NCBI RefSeq assembly: GCF_007991735.1
Contig: NZ_BJYX01000009.1
Coordinates: 1 to 64,000 of the forward strand
Reading direction: 5' to 3'
Source of the DNA: Terrabacter aerolatus
Lineage (GTDB): Bacteria; Actinomycetota; Actinomycetes; Actinomycetales; Dermatophilaceae
Length of the DNA: 64,000 nt
Part shown: piece after piece, positions 1 through 8,712 of the stretch
Layout: the number at the start of each line of letters is the position of its first letter
Numbering within the stretch: position 1 is the stretch's first letter
Position numbers and translations under genes: made by a program
Notes under the pieces: model-generated
What the model was told of the DNA's origin: nothing
Seen by the model: only the letters and a program-made list of their open reading frames with translations
Databases searched by the model: none

Positions 1-338
1 AGGAAGCCGCGCACAGCGGCGAGCCCCGCCTCGTCGAGGCGGAACCACGCCCAGCTGCCCCGGCGCTCCCGGGTGAGCAGGCCCGCGTCGACGAGGGTCT
101 TGAGGTGGTGGCTCACGGTCGGCTGCGACACCTGCACGGCCTCGGTCATGTCGCACACGCAGGCCTCCCGGCCCGGGGCGGCGCTGATGATGCTGAGCAG
201 CTGGAGGCGCACGGGATCGGCGAGGGCCTTGAGCAGCGCGGCCCGGCGTTCGGCCTCGGCGCGGTCGAGCACGTCGACGGGGCCCGTGCCGCACGCGGAC
301 AGGTCCTGCGGGGTCGTGCTCAGCGTGGTCACGCTCAC
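1..338 (-). CDS. arsR: ArsR-family arsenic-responsive repressor (C-terminus cut by window edge)
   Basis: Winged-helix repressor expected to shut off the divergent arsenite efflux operon until As(III) binds. Reading from GTG at 338, preceded by GGAGGG, the protein has the ArsR core LLKALADPVRLQLLSII, then the metal-binding CVCDM pair of cysteines at the start of the recognition region, and SQPTVSHHLKTLVDAGLL as the recognition helix. About 112 residues are visible and the C-terminus runs off the left edge. Its divergent position next to acr3 and arsC supports the arsenic role. Known for the family: the CxC pair senses As(III)/Sb(III). Inferred: autorepression through the intergenic operator. 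Confidence 0.9.
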   Translation of the reverse strand, partial: MSVTTLSTTPQDLSACGTGPVDVLDRAEAERRAALLKALADPVRLQLLSIISAAPGREACVCDMTEAVQVSQPTVSHHLKTLVDAGLLTRERRGSWAWFRLDEAGLAAVRGF

Positions 339-470
339 GGGTTCACCCTCCGTTCACCGGCATCGACGACGATCCATATTGACACACGCTGATGCGACTG
401 CCAACGTTGGAGTATCGACCACTGTCGATGCAGCAGAGCAGCGATCACGCCCCGCGTTCGAAGGACTCCG
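339..470. promoter_or_regulatory. Divergent ars promoter/operator region
   Basis: This 130-base gap between arsR and acr3 is richer in A+T than its flanks. It contains TTGACA at 379-384 inside CATATTGACACACGCTGATG, which looks like an actinobacterial ArsR operator, and a perfect inverted repeat ATCGAC-CACT-GTCGAT at 414-429. The -10 elements are not clear to me. Binding by the neighbouring ArsR is inference. Confidence 0.55.
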
Positions 471-1604
471 GTGACCCACCCGACCAGCCCCTCCGTCTCG
501 TCCCGGCCCTCCGGCCACGACCCGGTCGCCGCGCAGCTGTCGACGCTCGACCGCTTCCTGCCGGTGTGGATCGGCCTCGCGATGCTGGCCGGCCTCCTGC
601 TCGGACGCCTCGTCCCCGGCCTCGGCGACGGACTGTCGCGGGTCGAGGTCGACGGGGTCTCCCTGCCCATCGCGCTCGGGCTCCTCGTCATGATGTACCC
701 CGTCCTGGCCAAGGTCCGCTACGACCGGCTCGACTCGGTGACGGGCGACCGACGCCTGCTCGTCGGCTCCCTCGCGCTCAACTGGGTCGTCGGACCGGCG
801 CTGATGTTCGCGCTCGCCTGGGTCTTCCTTCCCGACCTGCCGGCCTACCGCACCGGGCTCATCATCGTGGGGCTGGCCCGGTGCATCGCGATGGTGATCA
901 TCTGGAACGACCTCGCCTGCGGTGACCGCGAGGCCGCGGCCGTGCTCGTCGCCCTCAACTCGGTCTTCCAGGTCGTCGCCTTCGCCGGGCTCGGCTGGTT
1001 CTACCTGTCCGTCCTGCCAGGGTGGCTCGGCCTCGAGCAGACCGGCATCGACGCCTCGACGTGGGACATCGCCCGTTCCGTCCTCATCTTCCTCGGCGTC
1101 CCTCTCGTGGCGGGCTACCTGTCCCGGCGCGTGGGGGAGCGGCGACGTGGGCGCGCCTGGTACGAGGGGACGTTCATTCCGCGCATCGGACCGTGGGCGC
1201 TCTACGGCCTGCTCTTCACCATCGTCATCCTCTTCGCCCTCCAGGGCCAGGCGATCACCTCGCGGCCGCTCGACGTCGCCCGCATCGCGCTGCCGCTGCT
1301 CGTCTACTTCGCCGTGATGTGGGGCGGCGGTTTCGGGCTCGGGGCGGCGACAGGTCTCGGTTACGCGCGCACCACGACCCTCGCCTTCACGGCCGCGGGC
1401 AACAACTTCGAGCTCGCCATCGCGGTCGCCATCGCCACCTTCGGAGCCGCCTCGGGGCAGGCACTGGCCGGCGTCGTCGGACCCCTCATCGAGGTGCCGG
1501 CGCTCGTCGCTCTCGTCTACGTCAGCCTCGCCCTGCGCCGGCGATTCGTCGACGGTGGGCCTGCCGGGGTGCTCGACGTCGCGGCCGGTGAGGTCACGCG
1601 ATGA
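471..1604 (+). CDS. acr3: ACR3-family arsenite efflux permease
   Basis: Inner-membrane arsenite/antimonite exporter of the ACR3 (bile/arsenite/riboflavin) family, 377 residues, normal family length. About ten hydrophobic segments follow a short N-terminal tail. The ACR3 cysteine needed for transport is present at about residue 138 in the sequence GLARCIAMVIIWNDLACG. Other family-like stretches are LNWVVGPALMFALAW and FTAAGNNFELAIAVAIATFG. Start is GTG at 471. The stop overlaps the arsC start by four bases (ATGA), so the two are translationally coupled. Confidence 0.93.
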   Translation: MTHPTSPSVSSRPSGHDPVAAQLSTLDRFLPVWIGLAMLAGLLLGRLVPGLGDGLSRVEVDGVSLPIALGLLVMMYPVLAKVRYDRLDSVTGDRRLLVGSLALNWVVGPALMFALAWVFLPDLPAYRTGLIIVGLARCIAMVIIWNDLACGDREAAAVLVALNSVFQVVAFAGLGWFYLSVLPGWLGLEQTGIDASTWDIARSVLIFLGVPLVAGYLSRRVGERRRGRAWYEGTFIPRIGPWALYGLLFTIVILFALQGQAITSRPLDVARIALPLLVYFAVMWGGGFGLGAATGLGYARTTTLAFTAAGNNFELAIAVAIATFGAASGQALAGVVGPLIEVPALVALVYVSLALRRRFVDGGPAGVLDVAAGEVTR

Positions 1605-2023
1605 GCGAGCGTCCCAGCGTCCTGTTCGTCTGCGTCCACAACGCCGGCCGCTCCCAGATGGCCGCGGCGTTCCTGTCCCACCTGGGCGGCGGAGCGGTCG
1701 AGGTCCGGTCGGCCGGGTCCGCGCCCGCCAGCGAGGTCAACCCCTCCGCCGTGGCCGCCATGGCAGAGGCGGGCATCGACATCGCGGCCGAGACCCCGAA
1801 GGTGCTCACCACGGCAGCGGTCCAGGAGTCCGACGTCGTCATCACCATGGGGTGCGGCGATGCGTGCCCGATCTTCCCGGGGAAGCGCTACGAGGACTGG
1901 GAGCTCGAGGACCCCGCGGGACGGGGGATCGAGTCGGTGCGCCTCATCCGCGACGAGATCCGCAACCGGGTCCTCGACCTGCTCGATTCCCTCGGCGTGA
2001 CGTCGCCCGGCGGACGAGCCTGA
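1601..2023 (+). CDS. arsC: Arsenate reductase, low-molecular-weight phosphatase type
   Basis: Reduces arsenate to arsenite, which Acr3 then exports. 140 residues. The N-terminal phosphatase-like loop CVHNAGRS (Cys11-X5-Arg17) is the arsenate-binding site. Two further cysteines, Cys85 and Cys89 in MGCGDACP, fit the thiol cascade or mycothiol/thioredoxin recycling of this family. ATG at 1601 overlaps the acr3 stop. Which reductant is used cannot be read from the sequence; mycothiol is plausible in an actinobacterium. Confidence 0.92.
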   Translation: MSERPSVLFVCVHNAGRSQMAAAFLSHLGGGAVEVRSAGSAPASEVNPSAVAAMAEAGIDIAAETPKVLTTAAVQESDVVITMGCGDACPIFPGKRYEDWELEDPAGRGIESVRLIRDEIRNRVLDLLDSLGVTSPGGRA

Positions 2024-2373
2024 CGTCCCCCCCCGGGACCACCCCGGGACCACCCCGGCACCACCGCGGGATCCCCGCCGCCCCAGCCGGCATGTGTTGG
2101 CCATCATCTGGACGGGCGGGCCGGCTCGTCCCGAAACCGGTGCCGACGGCGACGCGCGACGGTAGCGTGAAAATCGGGCTGAGTGGTCGGTCAGCGCGTC
2201 ACGGCGCGGTGCCCGGCGGTCGAGCGGTCGGCCCCGAACGTGTCGCAGGCCTACCCCTCCCGAAAGCAGCCCGTGATGACCACTGGACCGTCGTTTCCCC
2301 GCACCGATCCGGTGCCCGGACTCACCCGGGCGCCGAACAGCTGCACAGGGTCCGGCGACGGGCGCTGACGATC
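2024..2373. other. Intergenic region with an 11-bp tandem repeat
   Basis: No convincing gene here. Just after the arsC stop, CCCCGGGACCA occurs at 2041-2051 and 2052-2062, with a third one-mismatch copy at 2063-2073. The repeats could form hairpins and end ars transcription. Further on is a slightly A+T-richer stretch (GTGAAAATC near 2167) that may hold the promoter of the LuxR-type gene. A 61-codon open frame at 2183-2368 has no start signal or recognisable features and I do not call it. Confidence 0.4.
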
Positions 2374-5300
2374 ATGGACTCGGGGCGCGTCAGGACGACC
2401 GGCACCCGTTCCGGTCGTGACGAGGTGGCGACGCCCCGGCTGTCGCCCAAGCACCGGGCGCCCGGCATCTCGGGGCGCACGGTGCGGAGGGCGTCGATTC
2501 CGGCACCTTCGGCCCTGCCGTCCGCGACCGAGCGCGGGGCCGGGACGCTGGTGCTCGTGGCCGGCTCCGTGGGCACCGGGAAGACGACGCTGCTCGCCGA
2601 CTGGGCCGGCGAGCTGGAGAGGCGCGGTGACCTCGTCGGTTGGGCCTCGCTCGACCGTGAGGACAACGATCCACAGGTCATGGCCGAGACGCTGCTCGGG
2701 GCGGTCCGGACCGGGATCAGTCCGGTCGTGCCCGGTCTCGCGGACGAGACCGTGCCGGGTGTGCTCGGCCAGGCCCTCGTCACCGGGCTCCTCGAGCTGG
2801 CCGCCACGGCGCCCCACGATCTCTGGCTCGTCCTCGACGACCTCCACCTCGTGCGGGACCCGCGCTGCCTCGACCTCGTCGAGCTGCTGGTCCGCTGGGC
2901 CCCCGCCCATCTGCACGTCGTCGTCGGCACCCGGTCCGAGCCGGGCCTGCACCTGCCTCGGCTACGCCTGGAGGAGCGGCTCGTCGAGGTCCGGGAGCAC
3001 GACCTCCGCTTCTCCCTCGACGACACCCGCGAGCTGCTCTCCCGGCACGACCTCGCCCTCGAGGACGAGCAGGTGCGTCACCTCCAGGAGCTCACCGAGG
3101 GGTGGGCTGCCGGTGTCGCGCTCGCCGCCGTGTCGCTTGCCCGGGGCCGTGACGCGGACGCCTTCCTGCGGGAGTTCGCCCGCAGCGACCGGGCCATGTC
3201 CGGCTACCTCGTCGAGGAGGTGCTCGCCAGTCTCGATGCGCCGACGAGGGAGTTCCTCCTGTCGACGTCGGTGCTCGAGGACCTCACGGCGGACCTCGGC
3301 GCCGCGGTCACCGGGAGGGACGACGCAGGGGCGCTCCTCGACGCTCTGTCCGCCGACAACGCCATGGTCACGGTCGACCGGGTCGGCACGCCGACCTACC
3401 GGTACCACGTGCTCCTGCGCAGCTACCTCGGCGCCATGCTCGAGGCCGGCAGCGCCCGTGGCGCCCGCGAGGTCCACGCGCGGGCCGCCCAGTGGTATGC
3501 CGCCCACGACGTTCCCGGCCAGGCCCTCCGTCACGCGGAGGCCGCCGGCGACCTCGACCTCATGAGCGACGTCATCCACCAGCACGCCCTCCACCTGCTG
3601 CTCGACGGGCGGGCGTCGGACGTCGAGGCGGCGGTGCGCACGGTACGGGCCGACGACCCGGTCATGGGGGTCGTCGCGGCGCTGGCGAGCCTCGACCTCG
3701 CCGACCCCGAGGCTGCCCGTCGCCAGCTCGTGGCGCTCGTGACGCGGCCGGGCAGCTGGTTCACCGACGACACCGACCCGCTCGGCGGCGAACCCGTCGA
3801 CCCCTCGGCCCTGCCGCTCGAGCGGCTCCTGGCCGTCGGCCTGCGCTGGCTCTCCTTCGTGGGCACGGCGCCCGCTCGTGTCGCGGACGCCGAGGATAGG
3901 TCCACGGGGCTGGTCGCGACCGGTGCCGAGCGGCTCGCCGAGGGCCTGGCCGCAGAGCTGAGCTCGACCCTGAGCGCGTGGACCGAGGTGCGCCCGCGGC
4001 CGGCGGACGTGACGCCCCCGTCCCTCTCCGACGACGTCCGGGACGACGTCGTCGCCTCGACCGGTCAGCCCGAGCACGGGCGACCGGCCGGCGGCGTGCC
4101 GCACGTCCAGGCCGACCTCGCACTGCTCGACGAGCTGAACAGCGGCGACGTCCTCCTCGGATCGGGATGCTTCGCCGAGGCGAGGGCAGCCTACCGATCG
4201 GCCCTCCACACCGCTCGGAGCGCCGGTCACCAGATGGCCGCGCTGCAGGCCATGGTGGGGCTGGCCTCGGCGGCCGCGGGACGCGAGGACCTCGTCGAGA
4301 TGGCGACGTGGTCCGAGCGTGCACTCGTCGAGGCGCAGGGCACCCAGTGGGCCCGGTCGCCACGGCTGCTGCCGGCCCACGTCTTCGCCGCGTGGGCGGC
4401 CTTCAACGTCCTCGACGATGCCACCGCACGAGAACGCAACCGGACGGCACACGAGCTGCTCGAGGCGGTGGCTTCCCTGATGGCGGGGATGGTCCCCGCC
4501 ACCCCGACAGCCGGCGAGCAGCCGGCGTCCGCGTCGACGGCCGCACGCGGTCTCGAGCAGCTCGCGCGCCTGGTCCGCATGCTCGATGCCAACCTCGACC
4601 TCGTCGAGTCGGCCGATCAGCCGGGGGTCCGCCAGGACGTCGCAGAGCGGGTCCTCGCCGGAGCCAGGAGCGTGGGTCAGGTGACGATGACCCCCGGGAT
4701 GGCCGGCGGCGAGCTGGCCCGCGCCCACCGCATCGTCCTGCTGGCCGGCTTCCCCCGGCTCGCCCGGGAGATCGAGCAGCTGAGCGAAGGCGTGCCCGGT
4801 GGTGCGGCCGAGGTCGCGGCCATGACGGCCGTCCGCCACCTGCGGGAGGGCGACGACGCGTCTGCTCGCGCGGCCGCGGCCCGGGTGCTCTCGGCCGTCC
4901 GAGCCACCGCACGGGGACCCGACGCCCCCGACGACGGGACCCCCGGCCTGCGCGTCCGGGTGACGGCGCACCTCGTCGCGGCCGTCCTGGCCCACCGCAA
5001 CCTCCAGCCGACCGTGGCCCATGAGGAGCTCGTCGAAGCCCTGACCCTCGCGGCACCCCAGCGCGCGCTCCGGATGGTCCTCGAGGTCGCGCCCGAGGTC
5101 GCCGACGTGCTCGCAGCGGGAGCGGGACGGTTCGGGGAGCTCGAGCCGTTCGTGCTGGAGCTGCGTGGACGCGCCCGCGCGGTGACGGCCGCCCCGGCCG
5201 AGATGCCCCTCGACGTGGCTCTCAGCGCCCGCGAGCTGAGCCTGCTGCGCGAGCTGCCCTCGCTGCTCACGGTGGCCGAGATCGCCGAGGCGCGCGCCGT

Positions 5301-5406
5301 CAGCCGCAACACCGTCAAGACCCAGCTGCGGTCCCTCTTCCAGAAGCTCGGGGTCGGCTCTCGCCGCGACGCGGTCGCCGCCGCCCGTCGCCTCGGCCTG
5401 CTCTAG
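2374..5406 (+). CDS. Large LuxR-family (MalT-like) ATP-dependent transcriptional regulator
   Basis: About 1010 residues, typical of MalT/LAL regulators, which use ATP and an inducer to activate target promoters. Residues 20-40 (ATPRLSPKHRAPGISGRTVRR) resemble the usual N-terminal linker. Walker A is GSVGTGKTT at about residues 64-72; a Walker B-like LWLVLDDLHLV follows. The middle is an alpha-helical TPR-like region, and the last 60 residues form a LuxR HTH (LSARELSLLRELPSLLTVAEIAEARAVSRNTVKTQLRSLF). I chose ATG 2374 because coding character begins there; the frame stays open upstream only because it overlaps arsC and intergenic DNA. The ligand and regulon are unknown. Confidence 0.82.
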   Translation: MDSGRVRTTGTRSGRDEVATPRLSPKHRAPGISGRTVRRASIPAPSALPSATERGAGTLVLVAGSVGTGKTTLLADWAGELERRGDLVGWASLDREDNDPQVMAETLLGAVRTGISPVVPGLADETVPGVLGQALVTGLLELAATAPHDLWLVLDDLHLVRDPRCLDLVELLVRWAPAHLHVVVGTRSEPGLHLPRLRLEERLVEVREHDLRFSLDDTRELLSRHDLALEDEQVRHLQELTEGWAAGVALAAVSLARGRDADAFLREFARSDRAMSGYLVEEVLASLDAPTREFLLSTSVLEDLTADLGAAVTGRDDAGALLDALSADNAMVTVDRVGTPTYRYHVLLRSYLGAMLEAGSARGAREVHARAAQWYAAHDVPGQALRHAEAAGDLDLMSDVIHQHALHLLLDGRASDVEAAVRTVRADDPVMGVVAALASLDLADPEAARRQLVALVTRPGSWFTDDTDPLGGEPVDPSALPLERLLAVGLRWLSFVGTAPARVADAEDRSTGLVATGAERLAEGLAAELSSTLSAWTEVRPRPADVTPPSLSDDVRDDVVASTGQPEHGRPAGGVPHVQADLALLDELNSGDVLLGSGCFAEARAAYRSALHTARSAGHQMAALQAMVGLASAAAGREDLVEMATWSERALVEAQGTQWARSPRLLPAHVFAAWAAFNVLDDATARERNRTAHELLEAVASLMAGMVPATPTAGEQPASASTAARGLEQLARLVRMLDANLDLVESADQPGVRQDVAERVLAGARSVGQVTMTPGMAGGELARAHRIVLLAGFPRLAREIEQLSEGVPGGAAEVAAMTAVRHLREGDDASARAAAARVLSAVRATARGPDAPDDGTPGLRVRVTAHLVAAVLAHRNLQPTVAHEELVEALTLAAPQRALRMVLEVAPEVADVLAAGAGRFGELEPFVLELRGRARAVTAAPAEMPLDVALSARELSLLRELPSLLTVAEIAEARAVSRNTVKTQLRSLFQKLGVGSRRDAVAAARRLGLL

Positions 5407-5502
5407 GACGACGCTCACCCGCCCGGGGTGACGCCCCGATCCGGGCGGCGCGGCACGATCGAGCCAGGAGCTTCGCATCGGACCGCCCACGGAGGGAGCA
5501 GC

Positions 5503-5709
5503 GTGCGCTACGAGTTCATCCTGGTCGAACACATCCCGGACGTCGCCCGCTCGGCGTTCCCGGAGCTCGAGGAGTCGACCGTCGCGACGGGGACGACGGG
5601 CTCGGTCATGTACGGCGACGTCGTCGACGCGCCGCACCTGCACGGCATCCTCGACCGCTTCCAGGACCTCGGTTTCACGTTGCTCGAGCTGCGCAGGCTG
5701 CCGGACTAA
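5503..5709 (+). CDS. Small hypothetical protein
   Basis: 68 residues starting MRYEFILVEHIPDVARSAFPELEES. The GTG start at 5503 follows a strong GGAGGGA ribosome site. The composition suggests a small soluble alpha/beta protein: EFILVEHIP, then TGSVMYGDVVDAPHLHGILDRFQDLGFTLLELRRLPD. The C-terminal pattern (helix followed by a LELRRL strand) resembles small ferredoxin-like-fold proteins, but I do not recognise a family. It ends nine bases before the YbhN-like gene and may be co-transcribed with it. Confidence 0.6.
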   Translation: MRYEFILVEHIPDVARSAFPELEESTVATGTTGSVMYGDVVDAPHLHGILDRFQDLGFTLLELRRLPD

Positions 5710-5718
5710 ACGCCTGCC

Positions 5719-6813
5719 GTGCCAGACGAGTCGGCGGCGGCCGTGCAGCCGGAGCCACCCCAGCCGCCCGGGCCTCTCCCCGGTCCCCGGGGTCGGCGCG
5801 GACTGCTCCGGGGCGGCGTGAAGATCGTCCTGGCGGTGCTCGCGCTGTGGTGGTTCGCCCGCGTCGTGCGCCGTGTGGACTGGCCTGCCGTCTGGGACGC
5901 CGTCACCCAGCTGGGCGCGCTCCAGGTGCTCGCCCTGCTGGCGGTCGTGGCGGTGCGCCAGTGCCTCAACGCCGGCCCCCTCGCCGTCTTCGTCCCCTCG
6001 CTGGGGCTGCGCCGGGCCGTCTCGAACGACCTGTCCGCCAACCTCGTCGCGACGGTCGCGCCCCCTCCCGGCGACGTGGTGCTGCGCATCGCGATGCTCC
6101 GCTCGTGGGGTGTCGAGGCCACGGAGGGCATCGCCGGCATCTCACTCAACACCCTGACCTACTACGTCGCGAGGTTCGGGTCGCCGACGCTCGGGCTGGC
6201 GCTCGCCGTGGCGGCCGGTCAGGCCGAGCCTGCGTATGCATGGACCGCGCTCTCGAGCGGGGCGGTCAGCCTCGCCGTGCTGACGGCCCTCGTCATCGCC
6301 TCGCGGGGTGAGCGTCCAGCCGCCCGTGCCGCCGAGTGGGTCGCCACCCGGGCGCACCGACTCTCCGCGCGGGTCGATCCGGGTGCGTGGTCCGACCGGG
6401 CTGCCGGCTTCGTGCGGCAGGCCGGGCACGTGCTGCGCCGCGGCTGGTCCCGGGCCATGGCGTGCCAGTTCGGGCTCGTCCTGAGCGAGGCGCTGCTCCT
6501 GCTGCTGTCGCTGCGTTTCGCCGGGGTGCCGGCATCGGCTGCGTCGAGTGTCACGGTCGTGGTCGCGCTGCTCATCAGCTACCCCCTCACCGCCCTGCCC
6601 TTCGGGGGCGTGGGCGTGCTCGACGCCGCGGTCATCGCGATCCTCGGCCTCGAGCAGGGCCCGTGGGAGGCAGCCGCGGTCGCCGGTCTCGTCGTCTTCC
6701 GGGTGTGCTGGATGCTCGTGCCACTCGCGCTCGGCACGGTGACCGTCACCCGGTGGCGTCGGCGGCACGCGGCCGACGCCGATGCGGTCAGAAGCGCCAC
6801 ACGAGCGGGATGA
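5719..6813 (+). CDS. Lysylphosphatidylglycerol synthase TM-region / YbhN-like membrane protein
   Basis: 364 residues with 7-8 hydrophobic segments after a Pro-rich N-terminus. Typical family stretches are NDLSANLVATVAPPPGDVVLR, in the position of the usual PGG/PAGxG loop, and the C-terminal LTALPFGGVGVLDAAVIA. The family (COG0392/UPF0104) is the membrane half of MprF-like proteins without the catalytic domain and is thought to act in lipid flipping or transport; substrate unknown. GTG start at 5719, nine bases after the preceding small gene. Its 3' end overlaps the convergent SLC13-type gene by 26 bases. Confidence 0.75.
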   Translation: MPDESAAAVQPEPPQPPGPLPGPRGRRGLLRGGVKIVLAVLALWWFARVVRRVDWPAVWDAVTQLGALQVLALLAVVAVRQCLNAGPLAVFVPSLGLRRAVSNDLSANLVATVAPPPGDVVLRIAMLRSWGVEATEGIAGISLNTLTYYVARFGSPTLGLALAVAAGQAEPAYAWTALSSGAVSLAVLTALVIASRGERPAARAAEWVATRAHRLSARVDPGAWSDRAAGFVRQAGHVLRRGWSRAMACQFGLVLSEALLLLLSLRFAGVPASAASSVTVVVALLISYPLTALPFGGVGVLDAAVIAILGLEQGPWEAAAVAGLVVFRVCWMLVPLALGTVTVTRWRRRHAADADAVRSATRAG

Positions 6814-8593
6814 CCGTGACGGCGACGCCCATCCAGACGAGCAGGATCGGCAGCCCGAGCCGCCAGTAGTCACCGAAGCGGTATCCGCCGGGACCCATGA
6901 TCATCATGTTGCCCGGCGTCGCGATGGGCGTCAGCAGCGACGCGGCGCCGGCGACGGCCACGAGCATGAGGACGGGCGCGACGGAGACTCCGGTCTCGTG
7001 CGCCGCCGCGACGGCGATGGGCACGACGATGAGCACGGTGGCCGTGTTGCTCACCACCTGTCCCACGACCGCCGTGAGTGCGAAGACCGCGACGAGCAAC
7101 AGGTACGGACGCCCCTGTCCCACGACGTCGATGAGCCGGCGGGCCACGAGGTCGGCGGCGCCGCTCGTCTCGATCGCGGTGGACAGCGGGATGAGGCCGC
7201 CGATGAGCACGACGGTCTGCCAGGAGACGGAGCGGTAGGCCTGGTTGACGCTCACCACCTTCGTCAACACCATGGCCGTCGCGGCAGCCAGGCCGGCGAT
7301 GGCGGGCGGCACGAGTCCCACGGCGAGCAGCACCACCATGGCGAGGAGCACGACGACGGCGCGACCAGACCTCGCCCCGAGCGGAACTGCCTGTCTCCGA
7401 ACGAGATCGGGTGAGTCGACGAGGAGCACGTCACGGTCGTGCACGAGCTCCTCGATGGAGGTCCACGTCCCGTGCAGGAGCAGGCTGTCGCCGGCCGTGA
7501 GCTCGAGCGGCGTGGCGCCGACGTCCTTGCCCAGACGGCGGATGCCGAGCACGACGAGGTCGGCCTCACGCATCTGTCCCGGGAAGGCCGTCTCGCCCAC
7601 GAGGGGCGACCGGGGTGGCACGACGACCTCGGCGACACCCACCTCGCGGCTCATGATGCCGGCACTCTCGACCGTGATCGGCTGCATCGCGACCGCGAGG
7701 CGCAGCTCGGACACGAGGCGGCTGACCGCATCGCTGGCGCCGCTGACGACGATGACGTCGTCGTCCGCGACCTCGGCCGTCCCGGTCACGGCGTGCCCGC
7801 CCGACCCCTGGACGCCGATGAGCGTCACGCCGGGGTAGGCCGCGAGGTCGAGCCGCGCCGCCGGGACCCCGATGACGGGGGAGCCGGGGCGCACCCGCAG
7901 CCGGTAGAAGCCGTCGTGCAGCTCGTAGTAGGCCGCGAGCCGGCTGGCGTGACGGCCGAGGTCGCGCACCGGCTGGGACGACGACCGGCGTGGCAGCACC
8001 CGCGGTCCGAGCAGCACCCCGAGTGCCACGGTGACGACGACGAGCGGCAGCCCGACGACCGCGAAGTCGAAGAACCGGAAGGGCTGCGCGCCGGCATCCA
8101 CGGCCGCGTTGGACACGATCACGTTGACGGGGCTGCCCGTCAGGGCGAGCAGGGACCCCGCGCTGCCGGCGAAGGCCATCGGCATGAGCATCTGGGACGG
8201 TGGGCGCCGGATCCGGGTGGCGAGGACGAGGACCATGGGCAGCAGCGCCGCGACCGAGCCGTTGAGGGTGATGACGGCCGTGAGGACCGCGCAGAGGACG
8301 AGCACCGCCACCGTGAGCCGCACCGCACCCTCCCCGACGACGTCGATGAGGCGCTGGCCGGCCCAGGTCGTCACGCCCGCGGAGTCGATGGCCTCGCTGA
8401 CGACGAAGAGCGAGGCGATGAAGACGACGACGGGGTCGCCGAAGCCGGACAGGGCGGTGTGGGCGTCGACGAGGCCCGTCGCGTAGAGGGTGAGGCAGGT
8501 CAGCACGGCCACTCCACCGACGGGCAGGCGGTTCCAGACGAACAGGGCGACGGTCGCAGCCAGCACGACCAGGCTCGTGGTGGCCGGGCTCAC
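6788..8593 (-). CDS. SLC13-type anion permease with RCK_C (TrkA-C) domains
   Basis: 601 residues. The N-terminal half has the SLC13/DASS transporter pattern, including LALTGSPVNVIVSNAA (the Thr-Gly-Ser-Pro-Val-Asn motif that reads SNT/TGSPxN in this family). A hydrophilic middle (about residues 200-380) carries two RCK_C-like repeats: RVRPGSPVIGVPAARLDL and VVPPRSPLVGETAFPGQ. The second transport half ends with LTPIATPGNMMIMGPGGYRFGDYWR, the matching C-terminal motif. Such proteins carry sulfate, dicarboxylates or other divalent anions with Na+ or H+; substrate cannot be assigned here. GTG start at 8593. Confidence 0.83.
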   Translation of the reverse strand: MSPATTSLVVLAATVALFVWNRLPVGGVAVLTCLTLYATGLVDAHTALSGFGDPVVVFIASLFVVSEAIDSAGVTTWAGQRLIDVVGEGAVRLTVAVLVLCAVLTAVITLNGSVAALLPMVLVLATRIRRPPSQMLMPMAFAGSAGSLLALTGSPVNVIVSNAAVDAGAQPFRFFDFAVVGLPLVVVTVALGVLLGPRVLPRRSSSQPVRDLGRHASRLAAYYELHDGFYRLRVRPGSPVIGVPAARLDLAAYPGVTLIGVQGSGGHAVTGTAEVADDDVIVVSGASDAVSRLVSELRLAVAMQPITVESAGIMSREVGVAEVVVPPRSPLVGETAFPGQMREADLVVLGIRRLGKDVGATPLELTAGDSLLLHGTWTSIEELVHDRDVLLVDSPDLVRRQAVPLGARSGRAVVVLLAMVVLLAVGLVPPAIAGLAAATAMVLTKVVSVNQAYRSVSWQTVVLIGGLIPLSTAIETSGAADLVARRLIDVVGQGRPYLLLVAVFALTAVVGQVVSNTATVLIVVPIAVAAAHETGVSVAPVLMLVAVAGAASLLTPIATPGNMMIMGPGGYRFGDYWRLGLPILLVWMGVAVTVIPLVWRF

Positions 8594-8712
8594 GATCCCA
8601 TCGTCCGGGTGCAGGCCCGTGGCGCGGTCACCCCTGACGGGTGAATCGGGATGAAGCGTCGGGCGGACATGCTCGGAGGGACCCCAGACCCATGCCTCCG
8701 GAAGGAGCCGGC
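8594..8712. promoter_or_regulatory. Divergent promoter region SLC13-type gene / pepA
   Basis: This 119-base gap separates two divergent genes and so should hold both promoters. I see no clear -10/-35 pair. A strong ribosome site, GAAGGAG at 8701-8707, sets the pepA start at GTG 8713. Confidence 0.35.

Noticed and set aside
1555-2373. Upstream extension of the LuxR-type reading frame
   Set aside because: Overlaps arsC and a repeat-containing gap; coding character starts only near 2374.
2962-5643. 893-codon minus-strand frame opposite the LuxR-type gene
   Set aside because: No domain, start signal or codon pattern; the + strand has Walker A and a LuxR HTH.
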